64,000 nt of DNA from Bathymodiolus brooksi (Eukaryota; Mollusca; Bivalvia; Mytilida; Modiolidae). The DNA lies in NCBI GenBank assembly GCA_963680875.1, contig OY804590.1, forward strand, positions 25,172,640 to 25,236,639. Reading direction: 5' to 3'. The notes under the pieces are model-generated. The model had not been told where the DNA came from. It worked only from the letters and a program-made list of their open reading frames with translations, and searched no databases. Position numbers and translations under genes: made by a program. Positions 21,058-33,609 of this stretch are shown here, in pieces. The stretch's first letter is position 1. Each line of letters opens with the position of its first letter.

Positions 21058-23997
21058 ATGGATTTTAATGGCATACAGTGATTTTATACAAATGCAGACA
21101 GTTTGCCAAGCAAGCTGGGTGGATTGATGACAAGAATACAGGATGGAAAAAATAGTTATGAAGTGATTGGGATAACAGAACTTTATCCCAAATATTGCAG
21201 ATATTTGCCTGGGAAAGCAGAACTACAAATAGAAGGTTATGAACTATTCCTAAATGAATCTACAAGCTTTAGCAAACGAGGTGCAGCATTATATATTAAT
21301 AAGAAGCTGAAATCAGAAGAAATAAAATTCAATGTGAAATTTGAAGAAAGTGTATGGGCACAAATTAGGCTAAACAACAATGATATGTTGTTACTGGGTT
21401 GTATATATAAAAGTCCAAGTAGTAGTCCAGAGAACTAGATGAACTTAGCAAGCTACTAACTACGGTATCAAAGGAAAAGAAGTTCTCACATATCATGGTA
21501 ATGGGGGATTTTAACTTCCCTAAAATTGATTGGAAAAACTGGTCAACCAAGGGTGACAAAATTAGTGAAAACTTCGTAGAAAGTATCAGAGATAGCTATC
21601 TGTTCCAACATGTCATGGAAAATACTAGAATGAGAGAAAATTGTGAACCAAGCACACTGGACCTAATACTGACAAATGATGAGAATATGAAAGAAGAGCT
21701 AAATTACACTAGCCCACTTGGAAGCAGCGATCATTGTAGCCTTGAATTTGTACTCAAATGCTATTGTGAAGAAAAATCATGTAAAACGGAGAGATGGAAT
21801 TACTTCAAAGGGGATTATACTAATATGAATACCTTTCTTCAGTGTGACTGGAATGATATATTAAAAGGAAGAAATGCTGGGCAGAAGTTTGACATTTTTA
21901 TGACCAAGTTCAATGAGGCAAAAAGCAAATATATACCACATATGAATACAAAAGCCAGCAACAAAGCTAATAAACACAACTATATTCCTCTGGATACTAA
22001 AACCATACAGAAGATTAAAAAGAAACATAGATGTTGGACTAGATACAGAGAAACTGGGGACAAAAAAAAGTATCAGGAATACGCCAAAACAAGAAATCAA
22101 GTTAAAAGCGCAATCAGGAAAGCAAAAGCTAATATGGAGAAAGAAATTGCAAAAAATGTTAAGAGCAATCCCAAGTTTTTTGGAAATATGCTAACTCCAA
22201 GAGAAAAACTAACACTGCCATATCAGAGCTAAAATTTAAGTCAGAAGAAGGGGAAGAAAGGAAAACGACAACAGATAAGGAAAATTGAACAAGTGGGCGA
22301 TCTACCTTTGATGTCTCCTATAGAAGTCAAGCAGGAATGCATAGAGAAAACTTTCAAAGAAAGTGAAATATTAAAATTATTACAAAATCTGGATGTAAAC
22401 AAATCATGTGGCCCAGATGGTCTTCACCCTAACATGCTCAAGGAGCTTAGTGCAACAATATCAAAGCCTATAACAATTATATTTAATTCGTCTATGTGCC
22501 AAGGTTGGGTTCCTCAACTGTGGAAAGAAGGGAACATCACTGCACTATTCAAAAAAGGAGACAAGGCAGAACCAGGAAATTATAGACCAGTCAGTCTGAC
22601 CAGCGTAGTCTGCAAAACCATGGATAAACTAGTAAGGGAAATTATAGTAAAGCACATGTCAGCTAATAAGCTTTTCAGCAATAAGCAGTTTGGCTTCATC
22701 TCTGGGAAATCAACAACCCTACAACTCCTAAAAGTTATGGATGAGTGGACCAAAATTCTTGACAAGGGTGGGAAAATTGACTCAATATATATGGATTTTA
22801 TGAAAGCTTTTGACAAAGTACCACATAGAAGACTTCTGCATAAGATGCATAGCTATAAAATAAGTGAGAAAGTAATTAAGTGGGTCGGAAGTTTTCTTAG
22901 CAACAGAATACAAAAAGTAATTGTAAATGGCACTGAGTCCAAATGCATGTCACAAGCGGGATACCACAAGGTAGTGTTCTTGGCCCTATGCTCTTCGTTA
23001 TCTACATTAACGACATGCCAGAGATGGTAGAGTCATCTGCCTACCTCTTTCCTGGTGATACGACAATTTTCAGAGAAATCCGAGAGGAAAATGATGAGAA
23101 AATGCTTCAAGCAGATTTAGATAGTTTACAAAGTTGGTCAGATACATGGCTATTAAAATTCCATCCAAACAAATGCAAAGTGATGTTAGTTGCCAATAAA
23201 TGCGTGGACAAAGGAACAAAACACTATTATCTATATGACAACGATGGCAACAGAATTGATTTAGAGCAATCTGACGGAGAAAAAGACATAGGAGTACTTG
23301 TAGATGAAACTTTGTCCTTTAACAAACATATACAAAATCAGGTGAACAAAGCAAACAGCATCATGGGGCTAATCAGAAGAATTTATACACATTTAGATGA
23401 ACAAAGCTTCAAATATTTATTCCAAGCTTTTGGTAGACCTCATATTGAATACGCGGAAGCAGTCTGGTCTCCATTTAAAGTGGGGGATATTGAAAAAATA
23501 GAAAACGTACAAAGAAGAGCCACCAAACAAGTACCTACTTTAAAAAACATGGACTATAACGAAAGACTGAAGAAACTCAAGATGCCCACTCTGAAGTATA
23601 GAAGAATGCCAGGAGATATGATTGAAGTATTTAAAATGATAAATGGTATTTATGATCCTCTAACAACAGTGGATATGTTTGAGCTAAACACAACTTCAAA
23701 TACAAGGGGACATAGCAAGAAGATGAAGATAAAACAAGTAGACTGAATGTGAGAAAATATACCTTCGTCGTTAGAATTGTTGAAATATGGAATAGCCTCC
23801 TAGAATCAGTTATCCAGGCAAAAACAGTTAAACAGTTTGAAATCGGCCTAGATGAGCACTGGAAGCACCAAGAGTGCAAATATGACTGTGCGGCAAACAT
23901 AAACATAAGATCTAATTCAGGAAGTGACGTAAAGTCGCGCATCAATGATGTGGATTTAGAGTCGGACATAGTGGCAACAAGCCAGCGTCCACTGTAG
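21058..23997 (+). pseudogene. CR1-like LINE ORF2: AP endonuclease and reverse transcriptase, broken
   Basis: The endonuclease begins YTNADSL near 21090, with ITELYPK, RGAALYI, CIYKSPS, GDFNFPKIDW and SDHCSLEF. RT follows with KSCGPDGLHPNMLKEL, NYRPVSLTSV, FGFISGKSTT, YMDFMKAFDKVPH (motif A) and SGIPQGSVLGP (motif B). The catalytic motif C should be FADD but reads FPGDTTIF, so the catalytic aspartate pair is lost. The frame is broken by a TGA near 21082, a stop and shift at 21436-21490, a stop at 22230, one missing base near 22945 (just before motif B) and a shift near 23745. The C-terminus continues to 23997. Order and motifs fit the CR1/L2/Jockey group. The copy is dead. Confidence 0.8.
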
Positions 23998-24068
23998 TTC
24001 CTATGGTATCCTATGGTAGATCGGTGGTTTTTTCCGGGTCCTCCGGTTTCCTCCACCAATACTATCTA

Positions 24069-24392
24069 CGTAACTACTTGGTCATTCTCGCTACCCTACA
24101 AATAACCTCGTACGTAGATAGTAGAAATTCTTCTTAAATCGTTTGCCGGAAGTTAAGCTAAGCCGCACACAAATATAGTCCATGAAAATCCAATATGGAA
24201 GGCATACTAAGTACATGCAAAACTAATTAAAACTTTAACTTTTATCCATGAAAATAATTGAAATATAGAAAATGGTTTAAAATATAACTTTATCAAACTT
24301 TCATGTAACTGACATGTGAAAAGTAGTGCTATTTATACGTCTATTGCATACAAGGTTATTTGTAGGGTAGCCAGAATGGCCGAATAGTTACG
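24069..24392. mobile_element. MITE, about 324 bp, about 40-bp TIRs
   Basis: The left end CGTAACTACTTGGTCATTCT and the inverse of the right end (CGTAACTATTCGGCCATTCT) are alike, and both continue with GCTACCCTACAAATAACC. About 36 of 40 positions agree. A second small inverted repeat (CTATCTACGTA / TACGTAGATAG) straddles the left arm. It lies just beyond the LINE 3' end and a SINE-tail fragment (23998-24060). Confidence 0.8.
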
Positions 24393-25084
24393 ATTGCCAC
24401 AACTGGTGTAATATTACCTTAAATGAATAAAAATTGTGGGAAAAAAACAACAGCACATAGTCAACATATTTTACATGTGGATGCTTTGTATAACATTAAA
24501 AGAAAGAAATACAAAACGGTTTATGCAGAATTGGCATTCACCAAAGTCACCTTCGACAGAATGGTCATGATTTGTTTTATAGAACTTGTAATGATTTCTT
24601 TATTTGCTATATGCAGTTGGATTATTTCAATATTCAAAGAGTGTTTGATCAAAAGTAGGAACTCACTGTTTATATGCTCATAAGTTGTTTGTTAATGCCT
24701 GAAGTGGAAAAAGTTGCACAATGTACGCCATATTCGCAATGTTTTCAAGTTCTGAGGAATATTTTCAACATTTTTAAATTAAATAACGATATATATATGC
24801 CACGAGTACCTAGTCTATTCCATTAACATCATGTTGTACTATTTATTTTTAAAATTTTGTTATTTAAAACAAAAGATCTGAATTCTATCAAAAATAATGT
24901 GGAATCATACAAAACCGGAAACTTTCTCTCCCATTATTAGAAGTGTATGATGTCTATGTGAAAACATCATCTTATATAGATATCAAGTAACTCTTGTTGT
25001 TTTGGATTAATTTTTGTTTTCAAATAATATATTAAAGGACACTAAGAAATTTTGATTAGAAAAAAAAATTAATAAAATAAAAAT
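24393..25084. other. Intergenic, no gene seen
   Basis: AT-rich; the 86-codon frame at 24423-24683 has no recognisable motif and no splice context. Confidence 0.5.
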
Positions 25085-25425
25085 TGGAAACCGCATCGGT
25101 AGCGCTATGATTAGCGTGCTCGTCTCGAGTGCGATATATTGTGGGTTCGAGCCCCGGTCGGGTCAAACCAAGGAATATACAATTTGAATTTGTTGCTTCT
25201 CTGCTAAGCTCAGAATCGGAATAATGTGTCCGAGTGGAGCGAAATATTTACCCGCGGACTGTTGTTTCAGTGAGCTAGCACTATACAAATCCAACTGAGC
25301 GTGTTGGTCTAGAACAAAGCGGATGTCATCATCATCTCATTGAATATTAACTTGATCTCACCATGATATTGCTGAAAAATTGCTGAATTGGCGTTAAACA
25401 ACTATCACTCACTCACTCACTTAGA
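25085..25425 (+). mobile_element. tRNA-derived SINE, complete
   Basis: The tRNA-like head has an A-box region (GATTAGCGTGCTCGTCTCGA) and a strong B box (GGGTTCGAGCCCCGGTCGGG). The body has AATAATGTGTCCGAGTGG and ACTGTTGTTTCAGTGAGCTA. The conserved tail is GCTGAAAAATTGCTGAATTG and then (TCAC)n. It is the same family as the split copy at 15365-16560. Confidence 0.85.
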
Positions 25426-25429
25426 TAAT

Positions 25430-27640
25430 TGGCATATTGAGTGTACCCTTTCAGTTTGATTAGCGTTATAATGAACCTTTAGTATGCAACTGTTTGTTTG
25501 TTCAGTATATATTACAAAAACCGGTCCAATACATGGCAAACGCACGCTGTTTAATATTTTGATTGTACATTTTGTTATGATATTCTAGTTTTGTTTTACT
25601 TGCATTTCAGGTAGAGTTGAATACTGGAAGTTTTTCGCCATTTGGTTGTTTCTACTGTCAAACGACATTCTTGAATTTTACAATATATAATATAAATGTA
25701 CCAATCAAATTGTCTGAAGCTAATATTTACAAATAAAATTAGGGTAATCGCAAGATTGAAACATAAGATGTTTTAATAGAATTTCTTCGTCGTCCCGTTA
25801 CTGTTTTTTTTTATCCTGCACCCTTCTATTTGAGCAGTTGCATTGACCGGATATTTTTTGTTAAATTTGGTTACTGACCAAGATACCTGATTCATGTTGA
25901 GCGACGATACCAAACAGTAACAGCATTTATGCTTATAAGATTATAAGCGCGGACTTCACCGAGGACACAATCAAAAACGAAAAGAACGACGCTTGTTTCT
26001 GCTCTTTTTAGACAATTTGACAGTTGCTTTGGGGCTTTTGACATACCACGATAGATACAATATACGTATATTGACGGAAAATATATAATTCATTTCCACT
26101 CGCTGCGAAACAGATACGAAAAATTCGTCAAAACTCGTATATATAAATTTTATATTTTCGACAATGTATGTATATTGTGTATTTATTTTCTCCCTCGTTT
26201 CACTCCTCAGAATGTTAATTTTTTTTTCATTAATTAAAATAATGTAATACAAATAAGACTCGACACAGTGTAGGATTGTGCGGTCATTACAAGATCGCAT
26301 AGCATTTATTATAAACGTATATCAACATAGCAAATTCATTCAGTCTGTCCTTTCTACCCCTAAAAATGCAAAATATATACGAGTAGTTAAAATTCTTTTG
26401 GCATTAATCTGAGTGGATGGGCGGGGGACTATGACATCCAAATCACGAACTTTTATCGTATTGCAACTTGTAACGAACGTCGCATTAATCGAGTACACCT
26501 TAACATTTTCTTTATATACATGTGCTAACTGCCAAAATCGTTCGTGCGGAAAGGAATTCAATAATACAGCCTTTATTAATTTGCATATCTATAACGTTTA
26601 TGTAAACATTATACTGTGGAGAAATTTAAATATCAACGAGTATAAAATTCAAATATTGTATTATAAAAAGAATCTCCCACTACTCAATTGATACGCCTGG
26701 ACAGCGACCGCAAGTGAATGTAGCGTATTGAGTGCCAGATGTGATGTCAGTTCCACAAAAACATAAAAAAAATCAAGTGTTCGCGACAGTAGCAATTTAA
26801 CATAGAAATAACGATTTTTTTTATTGTACAAAGTAGCTGAAATTAGAAGCAATGGCGATTATTCATACTATGGATCAGGATTTATCACTTTTGAGGTATT
26901 TCCTAATCATAACTATTGTTAAATTGCAATATAATGATAAATAATAATACCATCAGTCGTATTTACATACTGACAAATCCGGTCCTTATAAATGACACAA
27001 CCGGTTTCACTACATGTTTACAATTTGACAAAGCCGGGTTTCAAAAACATCTGTTGACATCAAGTTTTAGGCTATGACTAGTTACTAATTGACTTTTCCC
27101 CAACAAAATAATCTCTCTAAGTAAAATAAATCATTCATTAATAATTTTTCTTTTTTGGCAACATTTCATTCATTCGTAAATGCGAGATATAGCGATATTT
27201 CAATTGATTGTAATGATTTTGATGCCGGATTCCTTATAACTTTTAGAAAAAATCTAATTTTACACTGCAAAAAGCAATGATATTTGGACAAACAATGACA
27301 ATAATAATAATAACAATCATAAAGCATCATAATTCCAAACATTATATACCAGTATACAGTATATTCATAAAAACTGACGATAATCGTCTGTGTCTTCTTT
27401 AAAAATACCGCTTTATAATATCCCGGATGTTGTCGAAACATTTTCAATCGAAGCTCTTTGACGACAGTGGTCATGCATGCAAACAATTAAATGTTCAGTT
27501 TGTTTCTTTACAGAAACAGATAAATGAACTTTCCCGATCAAGCACTGCACTCCGAACTTCATTAATGCTATGTCCTGATTTATTATGTTAGACAGTTGTG
27601 GTAATCCTTAGTTTACTTTTAACGTAGATGTTTTCTTTCC
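25430..27640. other. Intergenic, no gene seen
   Basis: AT-rich; several minus-strand frames of 60-110 codons (25971-26300, 26340-26561, 27166-27486) have no signal peptide, domain or splice-site support and look like chance. Confidence 0.5.
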
Positions 27641-27644
27641 TCTA

Positions 27645-28085
27645 TCACTGCCACGACTTTTACCGGACTTGACTGTACATATGAGTAACACGGCGGGCAT
27701 CTTATAAGAAGCAGGAACTGCCTACCCTTCGCAAGCACGTGAGTTCCTCCTCGGTTTTTTTTGTGGGGTTCGTGTTGCTCATCTTTTTATTTTTTGTTGT
27801 TGTCCTATTATGTGTCTTTACGTTCTTGTTTGTAGGAGTGCTCATGTTTTATTTACGTTATTTGTGTTTGTTTGTGCATTGTGGTGTCCAACATATATTG
27901 TGTTTTGTTTTTGTTTTGTTTTTCTTCGTCTTGTGTAACCTATGTTGCCAGTTTCTCTGGATTGTCCATTTTTGATTGCCCCTTCGGTATTCTCTAACGT
28001 TTATTTCACATATTGCAGTGAGCCACATACACCTTGAATTGATTTCCCAGTGATCATTTGGGGTACTTATTTCTGATTTCACCAA
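27645..28085 (+). repeat. Dispersed repeat resembling a Penelope-like 3' tail
   Basis: Blocks TTACCGGACTTGACT, AAGCAGGAACTGCCTACC, GGGGTTCGTGTTGCTCATC, TGGATTGTCCATTTTTGATT and GCCCCTTCGGTATTCTCTAA recur at 28430-28810, 51380-51640, 60190-60460 (+) and 59757-60060 (-). The Phe/Val-rich frame on the plus strand is T/G-rich tail sequence, not a membrane protein. Confidence 0.65.
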
Positions 28086-28429
28086 AAACGGACAACATGT
28101 TTTGATTACAGTGAAAGCTTAAAGATCATAAAATATTAGACCCTTGCATGTTGTAGACGTATTTAAACTTTCCAACCCTTGAATAATAAGTGCGAAAATA
28201 CACATTTAACGTTGACGAAAGACATCTATCTACCTGTGAGATTTGTCTGCCGAGTGATGGCTTTGTCGAACGTTTGCTACATGTAAATCGTTATGAATTC
28301 TTTTATGAATACGTCATCTACATAGTCATTGAATATCATATAAATAATATATGATTTCATTGACGAAAATAAATAAAAAACGAAAAAATATAATGACTTG
28401 ACTCTTTCGAAACGTGTTTTACGTCAGTT

Positions 28430-28810
28430 ATCTTTGACAGTAGCTCATCATTTTGGTTTTTTTTTGTGTGTTGTTTATGTGTCTTTACGTTCTGAGTTCC
28501 GTGTTGTGATGCCCGTTACGATTTCCGCATAATAACGATGTTCGGTTCGGCTTTACCTCCAGTTGTCTTATTTATGTTATTTGTGTTTGATTGCATATAG
28601 TGGTGTCCAACACATGTTGTGTTGTGTTTTGTTTCGTTTTTCTTCATCTTGTGTACCCTATGTTGCCAGTTTCTCTGGATTTTCCTTTTTTGATTGCCCC
28701 TTCGGTATTCTCTAACGTTTATGTACCACAGTAAGCAATATTCCCTTTTAACACTACCACGGCAATCATTAGGTCGCTTATTTTTTCCCAGGAGGCATCT
28801 GAGGGTCACG
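28430..28810 (+). repeat. Second copy of the same dispersed repeat
   Basis: Shares TTTACCTCCAGTTGTCTTAT, TGTTGCCAGTTTCTCTGGAT and GCCCCTTCGGTATTCTCTAA with 27645-28085 and 58780-58920. Confidence 0.65.
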
Positions 28811-29164
28811 AAGAAGTGTTGTATCTATTTGAAGCGATTAGAAGTCCATGATGGCCGACCTGGCATCTGATTAGCAGAAACATTTTAGACTCCCTCTCTA
28901 GACATTCAGTCACCAGACTTGCCAGAAACGTTCGTCAAAGGTCCGCAATAAATGTTGTTGCTTTTCAGAGCGATTCGGCATCCGAAATAGCCACTCGATT
29001 TCTTATTTGACCATACAAACTGCATGTCAAGACCCCAGACTTTACAGAAACGTTCCTATGGGGGATCCTATGTTTTCCATTAAAGCTTATGCCAGCTGTA
29101 TTGTCACGTGAGATGAACCATACATTAACGTACATCCATATCACTATCGGAATGGGTTTTTCTA
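28811..29164. other. Intergenic, no gene seen
   Basis: No motif in any frame. Confidence 0.5.
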
Positions 29165-30000
29165 AGAATTAATTTGAACAAAGGAAGATAAGAAAAGTTT
29201 GACAATACCAAAAAGGTAGTCAGAAGCCGTAAATTGAAGGACAGACAACACAGTGGTCTAAATTTGAATTCTTCATAAGAATTACACTTGAACAAAGAGA
29301 GGTAACTCTGTTATAAATTGTAGGCAAAAAAAGCTTGAAGATACCAAAGGGGTAATCAGAATTCGTTTATTGAAGAACAGACAACACAATGGTCAAAAGA
29401 AAAAGTACAAAGGGACAAACAACGATCTACAAAACATACACATAAAACTAAAGATCGAGTAACACGAACACCACTAAAAACCGGGGGTGAACTCGGGTGT
29501 TTCGGAAGGGTAAGTAGTTCCTGCTCCACTAGTGGCACCCGTCGTGTTAATCTAGTTACAAACCAGGTGACAAGTCACGAACAAAAAAGGGTCGACAAGT
29601 GAATAAGACAAGTGGAACATATCCGTTGTCATTTGTGACACAGATATTCCGTAGAGGTTAACCAGCTCAGGTGGTGACCGTACACTTTCGATGTGATGAC
29701 TTCACCTTAACCAAGAGGAACCCTTGGTTCAGTAGCTTTCTTGTTAGCAGCAACCCTCTATCAAAGAAATCCTGATAGGTGCTGCTGGAATGTTGTTACA
29801 TATAAATGGGAAGTTCACAATTTGGAAATTGAAATCATCTCTTTGGTCGTACAATTTCGAACCTCGATCAGGATTATATGTATTTGGATTGAATTCACAT
29901 GTTCAGGGGGTAAACAGCATGTAAACATAAGTAAGATTGCCAATTCATTCACATTAACTTTATTGGTGAGTTTTCATGGGGATTCCATAATAAGAGATGC
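29165..30000 (-). mobile_element. Degenerate Penelope-like element 3' end
   Basis: Read on the minus strand, remnants of the RT C-terminus are visible: an RDDFNF-type block near 29850, a CNNIPAAP-type block near 29790, and an ELVNLYGISVSQMTTDMF stretch near 29650. The long 3' tail runs down to 29165 (its plus-strand phrases are GGGGGTGAACTCGGGTG and AGATACCAAAGGGGTAATC). Frames are interrupted. It belongs to a different Penelope-like family from copies 1-3. Confidence 0.7.
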
Positions 30001-30119
30001 TTGAAAATCGTCAGTTTATTGAATGACTACTACCGGTTAACAGTATTTTGATGATAACTTAAGTAAGAGTTAAATCCAAGTGGTATGTTATTAATAATTA
30101 ATAGCTGGTCTTTCAATTC

Positions 30120-30745
30120 ATAGTTATGTTGCTAAGAAGAGTTTGAAGATATCAAAGGGGTAATAAAAATCCGTAAATCGAAGGCCAGACAACACAATGG
30201 TCAAACGCAAAAGGATAAAAGGGCAAAAAACGATAAACAAAAGACTACACAGAAAACAAACAATTGAGCAACACGAATCCTACTAAAAGCCAGGGGATAA
30301 CTCAGGTGCCTCAGAAGACTAAGCAGTTCCTGATCCACTAATGGCACCCATCGTGTTACTCTAGTTACAAAAAAGGACTGTGAAGTGGAACATATCCGTT
30401 GTCATTTGTGACACAGATATTCGTAAAGGTTAACCAGCTGAGATGGTGACCGTAAACTTCCGATGTGGTGACTTCAACTTGACCAATTGGAACTCTTGGT
30501 TTGTTAGCTTCCTCGTAAGTTGCAAGGAAATCCTGATCGGAACCACGAGCTCTGGAATGGAATATGGGATCATCAGAGAGATTTATACTCCATATGCAGG
30601 TGCTTCTGGAATCTTTCTACATATAAATGGAAAGTTCACAATGGGAAAATTGAAATCATCTCTTTTGTCGTAGTTTTGATCTTAACCGGTCATTGCTGTC
30701 AATTTCGAGGTGTTTGTCAAGATATGAAGCATGCCTAGCTGCGTC
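30120..30745 (-). mobile_element. Second degenerate Penelope-like 3' end
   Basis: Same family as 29165-30000. On the minus strand 30745-30550 encodes recognisable pieces (ARHASYLDKHLEIDS, then RDDFNFPIVNFPFIC and APAYGV) with frameshifts, followed by the shared tail down to about 30120. The two copies are adjacent and in the same orientation. Confidence 0.75.
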
Positions 30746-30779
30746 TGTGGTATCATTTTATTCTTTTATTATTAACTTT

Positions 30780-30970
30780 TGATATATATTCAAGAAGCGC
30801 ATCGTGCGCAGTAAGTTTGATATCTACATGTTTGCTATTGAAATAAGGGCAAACTTTCACTGATTTATGAAACAAGATGCATAATGTATGCTGTGCACAC
30901 CACGGAATATAATTGCTATTAAAACGTAGATATCAAATTTAGTGCGCACGGCGTTAGTGATAAGTTCTGT
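30780..30970. mobile_element. Small inverted-repeat element (MITE-like)
   Basis: CGTGCGCAGTAAGTTTGATA near 30810 and the inverse-type TAGATATCAAATTTAGTGCG near 30930 face each other. A related single end (GATATCAAGTTTAGTGCGCA) occurs at 32648. Confidence 0.55.
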
Positions 30971-31487
30971 GAGCGGCGCAATGATTTTCCCGGAGGGTAT
31001 AAATACAGCGTCGATTGAACGCTTTTGGAATATTGTATCTGACTGTTATATATCAATCCGCGCTAAATTGACCAGGTACAATATTCATATAACAATTATC
31101 TGAGACAATTATATCACCTTCTTTATTTCAACAACAATTTTGGAATAAGATAATTGAGTCAAAGTCGATATCAGGGAGCTGGGATTCTTTTAAATACTTG
31201 TCGTTCTACTAGCAAGAGGTCGCAATGTGCTATCTAGGCACAGAGACTTGCTTCCGGCCACTAAATTTGCCTCACTGACTTTTTTTACTGTCAATGTGTT
31301 ACCCACTTAAAAATCACAAGGGAGAACGCCATTACTAACCGTTCATCGCTTCAACTCCTTCTATTTTTAGTTCTCTTCAATTTCTGACCCTATCGCTTGT
31401 ACGGATATTTTTGTTAATCCTTTTTGCATTGATTTGTCACATAATTTATCCCTTGGGCACCTTAATACACATCCAATTATCGATCTA

Positions 31488-31651
31488 AACATCGAAAATT
31501 TCAAATCCTACATTTCCTGGGATACAAAGCGAGAGTTGAAATCATGCAGTTTTATCAGACGTTCGGAAATTTTCGGATCCTTTCATACAATGATAAGATA
31601 AAGTCAACGTTTTGCATCCCAGGAAATGTAGGATTTGAACATTTCGATGTT
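31488..31651. repeat. 164-bp foldback with 36-bp arms
   Basis: Arms 31488-31523 and 31616-31651 are inverted copies with two mismatches (arm contains AAATCCTACATTTCCTGGGA). It is directly followed at 31655-31770 by a Penelope-tail fragment (TTACGGATTCTGATTACCC). Confidence 0.85.
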
Positions 31652-32124
31652 ATTTGTTTTTGTTTTTGTTTTGTTTTTGTTTTTTTGTTTGTTTGGCCAT
31701 TGAGTTGTCTCTCCTTCCTTTTACGGATTCTGATTACCCTTTTGGTATCTTCAAACTCTTCTTCTATTTAGCTATATGACGAAGGCCTCTGATTTTGTAT
31801 AGAAAGTATTTAACTGAGTGTTTTGTTTTTGCATAAATTTATATTGTCTATGTTGTCATGACACAGGGCTGACATGAAATAGTAAATACAAGGTGATTTA
31901 TTGAAAAATGAAATCTTTTTCCCAGTTATTGTCTGTTTTCTGTTGAAGATGTACAAACGTAGTTATCTTCAGCCTGTACCTGGTGGGCAAAAGCATGTGG
32001 CTCCATCCTATAAGGAAAGGTATATTCAATATAAAACTGGGTTATTACACTTACAAAAGAAAAGTTGTGATTATTACTTATATTATATGAGTTTATTGTT
32101 GTGGATTTGACGGTTCTCTGTTAC

Positions 32125-32400
32125 CATGATCTTATGTTAGTATCTTTATATATAGCTGTGCAATCAGTCCTTCTCACTACTCTAGAGTAATGACTCCCAA
32201 CATCCGCGCATGTCGGTGGTTTACATCGGGTACATCCGGTTTCTTCCACCATTAAATAAAACTGACCGCCACGATATAACTGAAATATTCGTGAAAGTTG
32301 CGTTTCTCCCATAAAATATTATATCGAGCTTGCTGTCGTTTGAACCACCACGATATAACTGAAATATTGTTGAAAGTGAGGTTAAATACCATAAACCTAT
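32125..32400 (+). mobile_element. SINE 3' fragments, partly duplicated
   Basis: The tail (CACGATATAACTGAAATATT) occurs twice, at about 32270 and 32345, each followed by a similar stretch. An upstream GTCGGTGGTTTACATCGGGT with TTTCTTCCACCA matches, in reverse, the SINE at 33120-33375. Confidence 0.6.
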
Positions 32401-32866
32401 CCTGCTGTTGTATGGTATCTAATTCGTCCTTTTGATTGATACTCTCGTCTGGTTTAGGTACTCTACGTTTATTCCTTATTTTCACTCAGCAATCAGAAAT
32501 GAAGCGGCCATGCAAGTGCTTTCTACGTGTGAAAGTAGAATGCAAATTCTCACTTATATTTGGGTTCGCAATTGTGTTGAACAAATCTTAAAAATTATAA
32601 TCTTGAACTTCATACATAATATATTTAATAAAAAAAATTAAAAAGGAGATATCAAGTTTAGTGCGCACGAAGCGTATCTGGAATAACCGTCATTAAGTAC
32701 AATCAAAGTCGAAAAGGTTGGAAAATCAAATAACTTAAAAGTTTTGGGAGTAAGTAAACCAAAGGGCCTAAACAGTATCACCAAAATAGACCAAGGTCAC
32801 CTATGTCTGAGGGAGGAGAACCTTAGTTTTAAAAATAACATCAATCAAATATTGTGTGATACTTAC

Positions 32867-32970
32867 AAGACGAATTTCACAAACTATACCCGCTTGAACT
32901 GCGATACAAGCTGGACTTGGTGTTACAACAATCGCTGCTGCTATTAAACCACAATCGACACCTCCAAGGA
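32867..32970 (-). CDS. Exon 6 of secreted C-type-lectin-like gene (end of domain)
   Basis: The acceptor TTTTTTTCAG is at 32971-32972 and the donor GTAAGT at 32866-32861. The exon encodes residues 216 (split codon) to 250 and ends in phase 0. It holds the last three lectin-domain cysteines: VDC (222), PAC (237) and VCE (246). The spacing and the closing CE-I match the canonical CTLD ending, but the usual tryptophan between them is replaced by an Ala/Ile/Val run (LIAAAIVV). The donor implies at least one more exon, which I could not locate between 24 and 32.8 kb; it may be very short. Confidence 0.8.
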
Positions 32971-33119
32971 CTGAAAAAAATAATAAACTTCATGTAAATA
33001 AATAATTAGGGACTTCGAGTAAGTGATTAATGCGAAGTTAGAAATGTCTTATTATCATACAGTGTATAGTATGACAGACAGAGAACAAGCTACTTTATGA
33101 CGATTTGATTTGATTGATT

Positions 33120-33375
33120 TTTTGTGTTTTAATACCACTTTCAGCAATATTTCAGCTATATCATGGCGACCAGTTTTAGTGGTGGAAGAAGCCGGAGTAC
33201 CCGGAGAGAACCACCGACCATGGGCAAGCAACTGGTAAGCTTTATCACTTGCGGGTGCGAGTCGATTGCACCTTTTTGTAATTTACACATTCGGGCGCAA
33301 ACCCACGGCGTATTGGTCATAGGCTTGAATGAGTTGTAATCCAACTACCTAACTCATTGAGCCATCCGGGCCCTA
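33120..33375 (-). mobile_element. tRNA-derived SINE, minus strand, in intron 5 of the lectin-like gene
   Basis: On the minus strand the head near 33375 reads GGGCCCGGATGGCTCAATGA, a B-box-like GTGGGTTTGCGCCCGAATG follows, and the tail has ATGATATAGCTGAAATATTG. It is a different head from the 25085 SINE but has a similar tail. Confidence 0.75.
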
Positions 33376-33609
33376 CTTTATGCCGAGATGACAAAGACGT
33401 CTGCTTAGTAACATAACAACACGTCGAGCTAGATTTGTCAAGTGCTAACTCATGGAAACGCAAATGCAAAATGAACAGCTATTGCTTTACCAAAGCGGAG
33501 ATCGACATAATATTTTCCGAAATCGTGTAGAACAAACCAACCCTTATCTTCCAAGTACACATATTTTTAACCATTAGCAGATTGTGAATTGTGATTCTAC
33601 ATATTGAGA

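Noticed and set aside
25971..26300. 109-codon minus-strand frame as a host gene
   Set aside because: No signal peptide, domain, splice site or compositional support; AT-rich chance frame.
27739..27975. Hydrophobic 78-codon frame as a membrane protein
   Set aside because: The frame is T/G-rich dispersed repeat tail, repeated at several other places with different frames.
11346..32866. The orphan exon at 11346-11548 as the missing last exon of the lectin-like gene
   Set aside because: Exon 6 ends in phase 0 while this exon needs one preceding base, and it lies inside a complete transposon 21 kb away.
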